From NCBI RefSeq assembly GCF_020085105.1, contig NC_058044.1, positions 29,392,206 through 29,456,205 on the forward strand: a stretch of 64,000 nucleotides of DNA. The letters are read 5' to 3'. Shown piece by piece: positions 12,300 through 24,336 of the stretch. A model generated the notes under the pieces. The model did not search any database. It saw only the letters and a program-made list of their open reading frames with translations, and was not told the DNA's origin. The number at the start of each line of letters is the position of its first letter. The stretch's first letter is position 1. Position numbers and translations under genes: made by a program. The DNA comes from Siniperca chuatsi. Its lineage: Eukaryota > Chordata > Actinopteri > Centrarchiformes > Sinipercidae.

Positions 12300-12879
12300 T
12301 GGTTTTTTGGCCACTTGGGGACAGTACAGCAAGCTGTAAACACAACATTGATATAATAGCATGTCATAAAGTTGATATTTTGAACATTTTAGAAAAGAGT
12401 TGGTCCGGATACGGAGCAAAATTAGCATTAATTTGGAATCATATTTCTGGCCACTTGACGAAGGAAAGTCCAATATTTCTTTTAGCTCTGTTTTGGTCCC
12501 CACAAACTCCTGAGAAAAATGTTTTTCTCTTTAGTTGCTAGATGCTAAACTATGTTCACCAGCTAGACACTACCTTTGTCTGCCATTTGGTCCTGGGCAG
12601 GTAGGATTTAGGTAGGTTTATCAGAGGGTTTTTTTTCTGAAAACAGCTGCTTGCTCTGTTGCTGATGACAGTGGCGACTGTGATTAAAAACAGTAAAGTT
12701 GTGGCTGTTAAACCAAAACAATGAGCTGAAAGTCACTAAAACGGTCTGTAGAACTGAGGGGAACTGCAGGGTTGTGTAATAATTCTCTCTGGATTTGTCA
12801 CTACAAGTGACCCCTGTCACATTACAAATAGTCATCTGATCCATTATAAATATGACAATACTGATTATAGCAACTTTAA
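12300..12879 (-). mobile_element. TTAA-type MITE copy, minus orientation
   Basis: Read on the minus strand it starts at TTAA (12879-12876) as TTAAAGTTGCTATAATCAGT and runs parallel to 28957 (a 'TGTAATGTGACAGGGGT' block, 'CTCAGCTCATTGTTTTGG', 'AACTTTACTG'). The left part ('ttcaccagctag', 'cttttagctctgtttt') is shared with the copy at 62040-62425, which indicates a longer subfamily. No transposase is present. Confidence 0.65.
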
Positions 12880-14750
12880 GCTCATGTGTTATTTAAACCC
12901 TAGTTTCAGCTCCTGAGTTAGTCTATCCATAGTGTAAAATAATGTTCTGTTCTAATGCTAACTCTCCTTAGTTTAATCTCCTTCGTCAGTTTAAATCTAG
13001 TTTAAGCCTCTGTGTTGTTGGGCGTTAGCCCCTGCTAAGATTTCCGGTATATAAAAGAAGCTTATTTGATTACTTTTCTGTTTGACTTAAGGGGCGTTTA
13101 CATGTCAGTACTTAAATCAGTTCTTAAGAAATGCTTACAGATAAATGTGAGTCAACATTGCCTCGGAAGACTGGTTTGCTGGAGGTTTCCTAAATTTCTC
13201 ATACTGTAAGCAAAGTGAAAGGTAGCCAAAAAAGAAACAGTTAAAAAAAAAAAGCACAGTTTAAGGACACCTGATTAAAGGGCAGCACCCGCGAGTCAAC
13301 CTATTAACTACAGTATAACACCTGATAATCACTTCTAATTGATCCATTTCACATGGTCCACACTGGTAATTACAAATAATTTCAGTGATTATGTGGACAT
13401 GTTTTATATATGTCAGCAGTTATGAGGGCAAACTTCATGAGAATTGGAGCCTAGTCAGTTTCGGAGAGATTGTCAGTATGTAAAACAAGGCTGCTTGGCA
13501 GCTGTTATGAAAAATAGAACAGTTTAACAGTTGTTAATACCGTTTCCTTATCCAGGAGTATCCCACCATGGCTGCCAAGATCAACTTTTACCTCCACATT
13601 TCTTGCACAGTGGATAGGCATTACAAGCCTGTTAGCAGACAGAAAGGGAAGGATTCCTAAACATTTTGAGTGTAACGTCATATTTGTGAACATCAAAACA
13701 CTGCTGCAGTCAGTCAGCCTGCATCCCAATAAAACATCCCAGTCTTGTGCATCTGCCACTGGGGAATCAGATAACATGCTTGTGTTTTTTGTGACTAGCT
13801 TCTGCGATACACCTATTGCGTGTTGAGGTCACTTGAATTAAAACATGCTGACAGACTGGCCAACACAGACCTGCCTGGATATCATCAAACCACAACATGG
13901 CATGGAATTATTATTAACTGAAGGGGAATTGCAGCCCTCTGTCTTTTTTTTTGTAAACGAGGGTTGTGCAAGAAGCACTGATATAGTTCAGATTTTGGTT
14001 AGAAAGTTCATTTATGCTGGAAAGGTCAGAAAACTATTGAACTATTTCACTAATAAGAAATACTGTACATAGAAGGCAACATCATTTTGATATGACGAGA
14101 GACGTCCTCAGATATCAGCAGCACTGTGCTGACAGCTGATCAGGAAAATGTATCTTTGCAAAAGTGATTGCAGGTGTGTGAAAACCTGGATTCAGTATCA
14201 GCAAAGGCCATCTTAAAATCCCTTGTACACAAGGCCAGTGAATGACAAAAGCTTATGCAACAGCAGCAGCAGCCAGAGGCAGCAAAACACTGGAACAAAT
14301 ACGTTTTCTAAGCAATTAACTGAAGGGATCTCTGAGAATTGTACCTACAACAAATAAGACCATGTCATGTCATGTTCTGATTAAAGTAATCTCAAAAACA
14401 GTCAGCTGTCAGTTTAACAATAGCTTAATTACAAAAGTACAATTACACTGACACATGGTCCTATTAACTTAAGTTTTTGATAACACATTTATGGGTGACA
14501 TTATTGTTGAAGGTTGGGAGAAATTAGCCACAGACTGCCTGTGTTAATCCTCTGTTTCCACCTGAGATTAAGTGTATCAGACAGGCTTAATTAAAGGTGA
14601 CAACTTGAATGAACAACGCCTCGCACGCCTAACTCGCCTCAACTGAAATGCCAACAGCCGTTAGGCCTATATTTTGCGGGCAGTAAACCTGAACGCCAGC
14701 CCACCACGCCCTGTGTGGTCACACCCGTGATGGCGGCCAGCAGCACCTTT
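12880..14750. other. intergenic upstream of the keratin gene
   Basis: No exon was recognised. The last few hundred bases become more GC-rich towards the keratin promoter. Confidence 0.4.
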
Positions 14751-14791
14751 CCACCTACCTGTTCAGCCGCGCCCACCTCCAGGGAGGAAGG

Positions 14792-14798
14792 TATAAAA
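14792..14798 (+). promoter_or_regulatory. TATA box of the type I keratin gene
   Basis: TATAAAA lies 94 bp before the keratin start codon, in a GC-rich context. The transcription start would be about 14820-14825, giving a 5' UTR of about 70 nt, as expected for keratin genes. Confidence 0.8.
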
Positions 14799-14891
14799 TC
14801 CAGCCTCCGCGCCACCTCAGCACCATCTCCTGCGCATCACTCTTGGGGTTTTGATAAGTTTTAATGAAAGCTGCACCTGAGTCATAACACC

Positions 14892-17800
14892 ATGTACACT
14901 CCATTCCGCTCTGGATTATCCTCCCTGTCCCTGAGCTCTTTGCCCACAATGTCAGGCTCCAGGCGGGCTACGAGCGTCCATGGCGCCGGTAGAAACGTCC
15001 GGGTGTCCTACGCCTCCGACGGCATTGGTGCCGGCTTTGACCTGGCAGATGCGCTCGGCGGTGCCGGAGGTAACAGCAGCAGTTTGTCCGTTTCAGGCAG
15101 CGAGAAAGTGACCATGCAGAACCTCAATGACCGCCTGGCCGCCTACCTGGAAAAGGTGCGCTCCCTGGAGTCCGCCAATTCGCAGCTGGAGCGTCAAATC
15201 CGCGAGTGGTACGAGAATCAGACCCCCACAGTCAGGGACTACAGCAAGTATAAGGCGATCATCGACGACCTGTGCAAAAAGGTACGCTTCCCCCCTCCCC
15301 ACAGTCTCAGAAAGAGATGACTTTAATTAAATTACCTCTATTTTACGACTGTAAAATAATGTTAAAAATGTAATAATATAATGATAACCTAAAAATTTGG
15401 GATATAATTAAAAAAAATGTCGTTAAACTACGACCTAAAAACAACCCCCCAAATAAAGATTCATAATTTACTCATTTGTATGATGTTAAAACGCCATCCT
15501 CATAGAACTTGACTTGAGAGAGTGCACCACGAAGGTGGGAGAACAGAGTTTAAGGTGGGTTTATCCTCCGCAGATTAGAATCCAACCCGTATAATAAAAC
15601 CTTTTATTTCGTATTACATATTTTCCCACCACAATGAGTCCTCATTAACATACTGTGTGCTGGCTCACTAATTGAAAGTCAGCAGTGTGATTCTCAGTTC
15701 TCATAAACTATCAGGAACAACGTACAGGAGATATGTGCATGTGCCAGCTAAAGTCAGACAGAACAAGTTAGTTGGAGCTAGACTTTTTTAAGGAACGCTT
15801 CTTTTTCTTATTTTGTGGTCTCACTGCCACCCACAAGCAGAGAGATGTTTAACACTTGGTGAGCAAATGTGATGATTGTCTGATGCCATGAAGCAATTAC
15901 GGTGTAATGCAAGTCAGGCATAAGCAATGTATTCTGCTGATCAACAAAGCACTGCCAGCCCACATTGTAGATAATGATTAACACACCTTTGTGGTTGTAC
16001 TACATGTGGATAAGAAACCACTGACAATGCCTTTTGTTTTTTTTTGTTTTAGATCAGTGCTGCCACGCAGGACAATGCCAGGCTGATGCTGCAGATTGAC
16101 AATGCCAGGCTGGCAACAGAGGACTTCAGAATCAAGTGAGTGGAAAGGTTACTTTAAGGTCAGAAGTTATCAGCCCCATGTGGTAAAAACCTAATTAGCA
16201 TATATCCACAATGGCAGAAGTCTGGAACTTGAAAGATGCAATAACTTGCAGCATTTTAACATTACATCACATGTTGGTTCAGTAGTTCCAGTCTATGTGG
16301 ACTTATTGTCACAGGGGTGTGACTGTCAACACAGTGATAAAACTGGTGGGACTGGTTTTGGTGGAGCTTCACCTTAATTGTTTTTTGTTTTTTTGTGCTT
16401 TTTCTGTGCTTTTCCCTCGACAGGTTTGAGAACGAGCAGGCAGTGCGCATGTCAGTGGAGGCGGACATCGCCGGACTGCGCAAGGTTTTGGATGACCTGA
16501 CCATAGCCCGGTCTAACCTGGAGATGCAGGTGGAGGGCCTGAAGGAGGAGCTGGTCTACCTGAAGAAGAACCACGCAGAGGTGAGAGTTCTGCTGTTACG
16601 AGGAGTATCACGCCATCAGGTGCCCGATTCCCCTCACTATCCTCGTGGTTAGCAATTTCTGCACTGGAAAACCAAACATAAATCTTATCAATCTAAACCA
16701 GAAGGAAATATGACAGAGCCATTCCGATCATAGTTTTTGGAAAGTCTTACTGCTACGGGTAAAAACAGCATTAACATAGTTTTTCACGAGACCGTTAGTC
16801 AACTGTCTGTTATCTTTTGCTTGTACAGTCAACAGGTAATGTAAACCTTGTTTGGCTTGTCTGCTGTGCCTTCAAGTTTTGTACTTCAAAGTAAGTGCTG
16901 CCACTGGCACCAGGGTTCTGCCAAAAAACCATGACTCATCTGATAACAAGAGACCTCAGATGATAGTCAGTTGATTATAGTCTGTTTATTTACTGAGGTG
17001 CTGAAAAAGCTCTTCTAAATCAGCATGAAAGAAACATAAATACATCCAATAAGGGTTCATATTGAGAAATGTTGTGTCGATATGTTAGTTAAAAAAAACT
17101 AGTGGCCAGCGTGGCCACAAGAGGCAACTGCAGGATAATGGTAAATTCTAAAACGTGGTGGAACAGCAGCACGAGTAAAAAAAAAGTCAGTAATATCAAT
17201 TACACAATATCTATCCATACTGAAGTTTACTGGTGCAAGGAGCAGTACATAAACACAAACAGGTAGCGACATAAAATACATAGGAATAGATGGAGACGGA
17301 AATATAGACAAAACGAAACAAATGGAAAAAATAAAAATGATTTGCTAACTTTAGCTAACATTAGCCACCGTAAGCTACTGGTCATACCAGACCAAGTAAG
17401 GCTGTAGCAGCAAATCCCCTGAGTGTACTGAATTGACTAATGGTTTGTTTTATTGCTGATAAATTCAACACATCATTTTTTTTTATCAGTAAGAATGTTT
17501 ATTTTGTCTTTCAAAAGTTACGTAGCCTCACTTTAACTGTGGTCCAGTCCTCTTTGTCTCAGGGTTAGATTCCTGTCTCATTCCTACTTTTGCTTTTCAC
17601 GTGGGTTTTATCTTTGACCTTACCTGACCTCTGACTCTGTTGTCCCGCCTGAAGGAGCTTGCAGCCTTGCGTGACCAAGTTACTTCCAGCTCTGTGAACG
17701 TGGAGGTGGACGGCGGGCCTAAGGAGGACTTGACCAGGATCCTGAAGGAGATCAGGTCTCAGTATGAGGGCATCGCTGACAAGAACCGCAGCGAAATGGA

Positions 17801-18120
17801 GGCCTGGTACAAGGTCAAGGTGAGGGGAGCGAGACGATACGTTTAACCTCATGAAACCTTGTTTATATCATCTCATCTCATGCCTGCATTTAACTGAAGA
17901 TGTGTCCTAAATATCAAGTGATTAGCAAATAGCCTGATTAGCTTTTTGACAATTTTCATGTCCAATTTCATGTCTTCCAGTTTGACGACCTGAACAAGCA
18001 GGTCGCAAGCAGCACAGAGACCCTCCAGACGTCCCGAAGTGAGATCAACGAGCTCAAGAGGACCATGCAGAGCCTGCAGATTGAGCTGCAGTCCCAGCTC
18101 AGCCTGGTAATATATATATA

Positions 18121-18154
<34 letters not shown>

Positions 18155-19589
18155 TATATATATATATATGCATATATATATATATGTCCATACTGGAAGA
18201 AGCTGCAATGCACATTTTCATGCAATCATTTTCCACCACAATACAACATAAGTCTGTCTCACCTGTTGCGTCGCTCAACACCAACTCTGTCATCGCTGAT
18301 GTGTGAAACACACACACCATAACAACAAATTTTACAACATGTCTGACTATACACACTATAAATAGTCAGTCAGCCAGTAAACCTGTCAGTCACCATTTGT
18401 AACTGCCGCCGCACTTTTTTACACCTTAGGCAACTTAAGTGGGAAAAGCAGCAATTAGCGCTCAGTAAACTCTCCTCCTGTGTCATTTCCCCTGTGCAGA
18501 AATCTGCCTTGGAGGGCCAGCTGGCAGAGACAGAGTCCAGCTACAACCTGCAGATGAACCAGCTCCAGGCCACGGTCAACGCCCTGGAGAGCGAGCTCGG
18601 CCAGATGAGGGCGGACATCGAGAGGCAGTCCACAGACTACCAGGTGCTGCTCGACATTAAGACCAGGCTGGAGCTGGAGATCGCTGAGTACAGAAGACTG
18701 TTGGACGGAGAGGATCAAACGTAAGGGAACTCTTTAGCGAGATGTTTGTCACAGGAAGTCCAACTTGACATGTGATTTATCTGTTAGCTGGACTTGATTA
18801 AGGCAGGCAGGTAAAATATGGGGAAATGTAATTCACATGGATCTGTAGACTGAGTTCTCATATTAAAGGAATAGTTTGACATTTTTGGAAATACTCTAAT
18901 TTGCTTTTGTGCTGAGAGTTAGATGTAGATGAGTTAGATGTACAATAAACATGAAGCTACAGTCAGGAGACGTTAGCTTAGCATAAAGACTGGAAACGGG
19001 GGAAACAGCTAGCCTGTCCAAAGGTAACAAAATCCGTCAAACAGCACATTTAAAGCTCACTAATTAACCCATTATAAATAAACAAGATATAGTGTTAGTT
19101 AGTGAGCTTTAGAGGTGCTGGTAGACATTTTTTACCTTTGTCGTTGTCACATGCTAAGCTGGCTAATGGCTGTAGCTTCATATTTAGCATACAAATATGA
19201 GAGTGGTATCGATCTTCTCATCTAACTCTCGGCAAGAAAGCGAAAAAGCCCATTTCCCAAAAATGTCAAACTATTCTTTTAACATTTGTATTATCTCTGT
19301 CTTGAATGCTAAAAAAATTTATATTAAAAATAACTTTTGTCTATCTTCTAGGAAAACTATTACCACAACTGTACAAACGACTCAAGTCAAAGGTAAGTTT
19401 ACATCACCGCTGTAATTTTAGCTTGTCGCTTGTAAAAATGCAATGTACTACAGATTCAATTTTCTTTTGAATTCGTCTGCAGCTCAACCAGTTATAACCC
19501 AGAGGAGAAAGGTGGTGATTGAGGAGATTGTTGATGGAAAAGTGGTGTCCCGCACAGAAGATGTGGACACAGAGGTCATCAAGAAGTAG
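14892..19589 (+). CDS. type I keratin, complete, eight exons, 429 aa
   Basis: Encodes an acidic (type I) keratin, which pairs with a type II keratin to form epithelial intermediate filaments. Exons: 14892-15281, 16053-16135, 16424-16580, 17655-17819, 17981-18106, 18500-18720, 19352-19392 and 19483-19589. All introns are GT-AG and phases fit throughout; lengths of 83, 157, 165, 126 and 221 bp are the classical type I keratin pattern. A short Ser/Gly head (residues 1-77) is followed by the helix-initiation motif [16 protein letters not shown] (78-93), coils 1A-2B, the termination motif [11 protein letters not shown] (about 368-378) and a 50-residue tail with [20 protein letters not shown]. The tail recalls keratin 20 and 18 endings; length matches keratin 18 (430 aa). 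The head lacks glycine loops, so a simple-epithelial or KRT13/20-like role is more likely than a cornifying one. The exact orthologue is uncertain because fish type I keratins expanded independently. Confidence 0.93.
17340..17545 (+). repeat. dispersed repeat in keratin intron 3
   Basis: Related to the copy at 5810-5945 (shared 'gctaacattagccacc', 'gctactggtc', and a 'tctttcaaaagtta' to 'cctcacttta' block). Confidence 0.6.
18107..18185. repeat. (TA)n repeat with TGCATA interruptions at the start of keratin intron 5
   Basis: An alternating pyrimidine-purine tract of about 79 bp begins at the splice donor of exon 5. It consists of TA runs broken at intervals by GC (atatatgcatatat). The tract is self-complementary and could fold back. 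The open frames in both directions across it are artefacts. Confidence 0.9.
18863..19282. mobile_element. TTAA-type MITE with terminal inverted repeats in keratin intron 6
   Basis: The left end TTAAAGGAATAGTTTGACAT mirrors the right end (reverse: TTAAAAGAATAGTTTGACAT), about 30 bp with few mismatches, and both ends are TTAA. The element is 420 bp with no coding capacity. The inverted end sequence (GAATAGTTTGACATTTT) is one I recognise as common in percomorph genomes. Confidence 0.85.
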
Positions 19590-20450
19590 ACAGACTGGAT
19601 CCTAACAGATCTGGGGAAAATAATACCTTTGCTTCAAGAGGCCCTCCTGTATTTTTTCTGTTTCTGATGCCCGTCTTAAGTCTGTTAAAAATAACCAGGA
19701 AAAATGTTGTTGTGAAAAATGTACCCAGGTCTGAAATCCATCCAAAATACTTTCTACTCTCTCCAAATATTTGTGCAGTGCTGATATTTGGATTTATTGT
19801 CAGAAAATATTTATTCTGATGTTAAAAAAAAGCAAAGACAATAGAAGGTTTTTAGAATGTGTAAGAAGAATGTGAAAGCACTGGGGAACTGATTGTACTG
19901 TGCCTGAATGACATCTTTCTTAGTTTTCTATCACTTCATTTATCCAAAACCCACTGAAGACAATTATACTGTCCTCCAATCCGCCCCCTGAAGTACCACA
20001 TTTACACACTAGGTGGCACTGTGAGCCTCAGAAAGGAAATGCACTTTTGCAGAACTCCATTGGATGGAGTGGATACATAGAGTGATAAAAGAAAGATAAT
20101 ATTCCATACATAATTTGTAGGGGGGGGGGGTCATTGTCAGTGTCAGTGTGAAAAGTAATATTAAATATTTGTGCATTTTATGTTAGTGATGTTTTTCTCA
20201 TGTTAACAATGTTAAAGGTGTTATGTGTAGCATTTTTAAGGTAATATTTTTGTCAAATTAAATATTGCCCTAGTACAATTACCACTGATGAATTAGTCCA
20301 TTGTCGAGATGATTGGCAGTCTCTGTGATGCAAACTATTTCTCTAAATTAAGATCATACTTCCCATAAACCTTCTTGTGTTCTGCTGTGAAAGGGATCTT
20401 TGCATTTTTGATTTAAAAAAAAAATAAACATCTGCCTTCCACTTGTTTCA
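19590..20450 (+). other. keratin 3' UTR
   Basis: Runs from the stop codon to the first good poly(A) signal AATAAA at 20423-20428. The exact cleavage site was not determined. The UTR of about 850 nt includes a poly-G run near 20120. Confidence 0.6.
20423..20428 (+). terminator. poly(A) signal AATAAA of the keratin gene
   Basis: First canonical hexamer after the keratin stop codon, within an A-rich stretch. Confidence 0.65.
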
Positions 20451-20459
20451 CCTCCCTTT

Positions 20460-23400
20460 GCACAGAAATATGAAAGCTACAAAGTACGCTATATAGAGGG
20501 CATTGTGTCCAAATTCAGTTTCAGTTCAAATGTCATGCAGGTACATTCTTTTATAAGATAACAAAAAGCTCATTAGATGGTTCCTGTTGTGCTGCTGCAG
20601 TGTGAATTTAGCACTCAGGTATGTATATTTAAACACCCAGGGGTTTTGCAGCTATGCCTTAGGGACTGCACAAAAATTACTAGCGGGAGGTGGGGTCAGA
20701 AAAGGGGAAGGGTTATGTATTTTTTTTTTCTTTTTGCTAAAGGGTAGGTAATCAGATTTTTTGGGGAGGGTTGGGGAAGGTCTTTCATTTTTCCATGCCT
20801 CCGATTTATATTTTATTTCACCCTTTTCTTGTGAGATTTACTGTAAAAAAACAACAACGATTGAATAGTTACATCAAAATAGTTATGTGAAAAAGTTGTG
20901 TGGATTGCGTGTGTAACATTCTACAGAAGCTAGACTGCTCGGTAAACAGGCCGCACCATTTGTTATGTTTAACATCATTTGGGCAATTGCTAATTCCACT
21001 TCTAATTTAGGCAATGTAATGTCAAAAAAATTTGTCCCATTAACATATTGAGCTTGAAATGAAGGTTTAGTTGAGAAAATTGGGGGGAGGGTGTTGCAAC
21101 TTTCAACAGTGCCTTACTTGTTCTGGCATGACTAAAAGCTTTTGGTTGCTAAATTTTAGCTAATGTTAGCAAACTTAAGCTAAAATGTAGGAATGTGTGA
21201 TGTAGGAACTCGTGAGTGGTGAAGAGGTTTACATTCTCTCCCTGTACGTGCAGTGTTTTCTGTCCACTAGATGTCGGTATATTCCCTTTATTAAAGTCTT
21301 GGATATGGAGTCCACCTGTGGGAATATCTTCTTTATACAGTAGCAGCTTAGCTACTTTACTTCATGATCAGAATGTAACCCAACCAAAGAAAAGATGTTC
21401 TATCCATTACTGAAATGAGTTCCAATAGTCACTGACAACAGACTACCATTTCACATTAGCTTATCTAAGCTTATCTGGTGATAATATTCAACACAACCAT
21501 AGGTTATAGCAGCAAATGTTTTGAATGTCATCACTTACAGTACATTTGATAATGCTTCTGGATGTACCACATGGGGTTTGGGGTTCAGCCCCCCCCCCAA
21601 AAAAAGTGACAGTTTGTGTTTTTTTCCCTGCTGTTGCACCATTTTAACTTTATTTCGACATGCATTTTTTTAAATTACAGACCTATGATAAATGCTCGGA
21701 ATTCATTCACTTGTACTTGTTCAAAAGTGTTTTTCTGCGAATTCTTTCCCACACACTACATTTGCCCAGTAACTACCAGGCCTATGTTTTTTCCCCCTCT
21801 GTATTTCACCATCATTCAGCTATGAGATGGGCTGGTCTGGCTCGACTCCACGGTCAGTTTCATGTCTTTGTCTGTCCCTGATGAGACACTTGGATGCGGG
21901 AAAAGTTTTGAAACATGTGGTGTGGTTTCCCACTCAAATGTATAAACACCAGTGAAAACCTGGCCTTCATGATACTTTGTATGCATTAACCCATGGCATT
22001 TAACATTTCACACCTGTTATTCTATTTACTGTGGGCTATGTGTTGAGTTTACCAACAGTAAGCATTATTAGAGTTAGATGTAAAGACAAGAGGCATTAAA
22101 GCGGGGCCTCTCTGTCCTCCTCAGGGTGTATTTATAGTCTGAGGTCTGCACCAAAGATCTGCTCTGCTGTGGCACGACTGTGTCACTCAGGGCTGGTGGT
22201 CCCTAGTCACGACCTAAATGATGACAAAATTCTGCACCACGGGAAGTTGACGTCACCACGGCACAGTCACCACCTCGGTGACGTCACTTGACGGAGGCCG
22301 GGTGGCAGCGGCAGCAGCCGAGGTTAACGCCATCTGCTGGATGGAAGCAGCCACTCACGCAGCATTACGTCATCGGGGAGAAACCGGTGTCTGCTCCGGA
22401 TCGGTATAGCCTCAGAGTCTGGATCTGAATGGAAAGCGAGCCGAGAGGGGGGCTGGCCTGTAGTAACTCTGAGGCTATTATTGGACAGAATCTGTTTGCT
22501 CCAGCAGGGAGCTTCAGCCTCTCTAAGATTAGCTGACAAAAGCATAAACACTTCTCTAAAGTTTGTCTGGAAAAGGAGATATTCTCTTACACCCTGTACG
22601 CTACTTGGCTTATCCAATATGGCAAATAGGAATATACAATAATTGGCACAAAAAGTAATGAGTTGTTGTTGTCTTGGGTTAAGCCATCAGAAAAGAAAAC
22701 AGGCCTACATTGGTGTTGATCAATGTACATTATCCCTGTAGAAATTAAAAAACTAATCATTGAAAGATAACATAACAAAAGATATTCGAGTTTTTCTTAT
22801 GGCACAACACTGTCACAGTTTTTTTTTTTTTTTTTAGCTTTAGCTTGATTGTCCCTAAGAGAACATTTGTCTTGCAGCCACACAGAGTGGGCTAAACACA
22901 GAAGCTACATAAAACATAGTAACATAAAACATATGATAAAAAATGTACATGGTAAAGCCCATCACACATAAATTCCAATGTGCATCAAAATACAGTGGCA
23001 AAAAAAAAGGCAAATGCGTAATAAAATATAATAATCAAGATGTGTGCACACGCTGCTTGTGCAAGCAAATGTGCTTTAGTGGCAACGGATTGTGCCAAAT
23101 GGAGGGGAATTAGCTGATTACCTGTTGTTCTGGTTGGATGCATACAAAAAACAAAATTCCACGAGGCAGATTTAGCAGCATAGAGGTTCCAACAGCAAAC
23201 CATCTGTCTGTGCGCGGTGCCGTTCAGAGGAGCTGCTGTCCGTGGTGCTGAAACGAACAACGGCTAAAAGACAGACAACTCAACATGTGTACGTTGGCGC
23301 TGCAACACAGGGCACACACAGTTTATAAAACAGGCTTATGTGATTTATTTGAATTGGCAAAATACTAAAAATGACCAAGTGTCGTGAGAATCTGATGTTA

Positions 23401-23522
23401 AGGTTCGATAAAGCTGTTAAATGGTACCCCGTGTGCACTTCGGCACTTTGTGTGCCGGTTGTGTGCGTATCAGTGGGTGTGTTTGTTTTTTTTGTGTGTG
23501 TGTTGGATAAAACACTAGGGGA

Positions 23523-23572
<50 letters not shown>

Positions 23573-23600
23573 GCCACGGTAAAGGCTGCGCTTGCATGTG
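20460..23600. other. intergenic between keratin and rims1
   Basis: No supported exon. Contains homopolymer-interrupted, G-rich text (20690-20800), a C9 run at 21590, 'gctaatgttagc'-type repeat debris (21140-21190), and a repeat-like 'cttgattgtccctaagagaacatttgt' segment at 22845-22875 of the type seen at 27120. Confidence 0.45.
23523..23569. repeat. (TG)n microsatellite upstream of rims1
   Basis: TG run with one TTTG interruption. Confidence 0.9.
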
Positions 23601-23684
23601 AGGACCCCATTCTCACATGAGTAAGCGCGCCTCCGCAAAAAGAAGAGGAGAGGAAGGAGGGCTGCATTCTCATTGACTGAGAGG

Positions 23685-23689
<5 letters not shown>

Positions 23690-23725
<36 letters not shown>
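23690..23725. repeat. (GA)n microsatellite in the rims1 5' region
   Basis: About 18 GA units in the promoter/5' UTR. GAGA tracts can affect nucleosome positioning, but no function is shown here. Confidence 0.9.
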
Positions 23726-23729
<4 letters not shown>

Positions 23730-23988
23730 GAGAAGAAGCACGGACTCCGCAGACACCACATCCAGCTCCAGTCTGACGACGGCGGAGGCACCACAGACCG
23801 GCCGAGTGATCCAGGGGCCGCCTCAGCTCGACTCAACTACCGGCGTGAAAAACGGAGATGGGCTCCCCGTAAATCCGGGCGGTGGAGGGGAGAGGCGGGC
23901 AGGCGGGGGGGGGGGACGACGACGAGAGTGTGGTGGGAGAAACACCCAGAGAGGACAAACAAAAGCACAACCGAGGGTGCCTGCAACC

Positions 23989-24063
23989 ATGAGCGGCTTG
24001 CACTTTTCGCCAGAGCTGCGGCTGCCGCTGCCGCTGCCGCTCTGCCCGCGGACCATGTCGTGA
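23989..24063 (+). CDS. upstream ORF in the rims1 5' UTR, 24 aa
   Basis: An ATG with A at -3 and G at +4 (a good initiation context) opens a 24-codon frame with a Leu/Pro repeat (LRLPLPLPLCP). It ends at TGA 106 nt before the rims1 start codon. A second minimal frame (ATG TCG TGA) sits at its end in the same phase. If the transcript starts upstream, scanning ribosomes would meet this first, so it could reduce rims1 translation. Peptide function is not implied. Confidence 0.4.
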   Translation: MSGLHFSPELRLPLPLPLCPRTMS

Positions 24064-24114
24064 GGTGTGGCTTGGAAACGCTCCTGGGAACCTGTCAGCC
24101 GAAACGACTCGCCG

Positions 24115-24164
24115 AGGAGGAGGAGGAGGAGGAGGAGGAGGTGGTGGGGTGGTGGTGGTGGTGG
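24115..24164. repeat. (GAG)n-(GTG)n triplet tract directly before the rims1 start codon
   Basis: About nine GAG/GGA triplets followed by GTG triplets end 5 bp before the ATG at 24170. The G-runs could form a stable RNA structure in the 5' UTR. Confidence 0.85.
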
Positions 24165-24169
24165 AAAAG

Positions 24170-24336
24170 ATGTCCGCCTCGGTGGGGCCCCAGGGTGGCC
24201 CTCGCCCACCCACCGTGCCGCCATCCATGCCGGATCTGCCAGACCTCAGCCATCTCACCGAGGAGGAGAGGAAGATCATCATGGCAGTGATGGCTCGACA
24301 AAAGGAGGAAGAGGAGAAAGAACAAGCCATGCTAAA
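24170..24336 (+). CDS. rims1: rims1 exon 1: Rab3-binding N-terminus
   Basis: Starts at ATG 24170 (MSASVGPQGGPRPPTVPPSM) and ends in AAA/gtaagg with two bases of a Lys codon. The conserved helix LSHLTEEERKIIMAVMARQ contacts GTP-bound Rab3 in RIM-alpha isoforms. No in-frame ATG is seen closer to the GC-rich leader, and the MSA(S/P)VGP start agrees with vertebrate RIM1/RIM2. Confidence 0.95.

Larger units (their letters stand above)
23600..24169 (+). promoter_or_regulatory. rims1: GC-rich promoter / 5' UTR region of rims1
   Basis: Base composition shifts sharply from AT-rich to GC- and CpG-rich here and stays so through exon 1, as in CpG-island promoters of neuronal genes. No TATA box is evident. 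It includes a GA microsatellite (23690-23725), a short upstream ORF (23989-24063) and a GAG/GTG triplet tract just before the start codon. The transcription start could not be placed. Confidence 0.65.

Noticed and set aside
23673..24290. 205-codon open frame, and long minus-strand frames over the rims1 5' region
   Set aside because: GC-rich leader with GA and GAG repeats. The frame overlaps rims1 exon 1 in another phase, and the rims1 frame is supported by homology.
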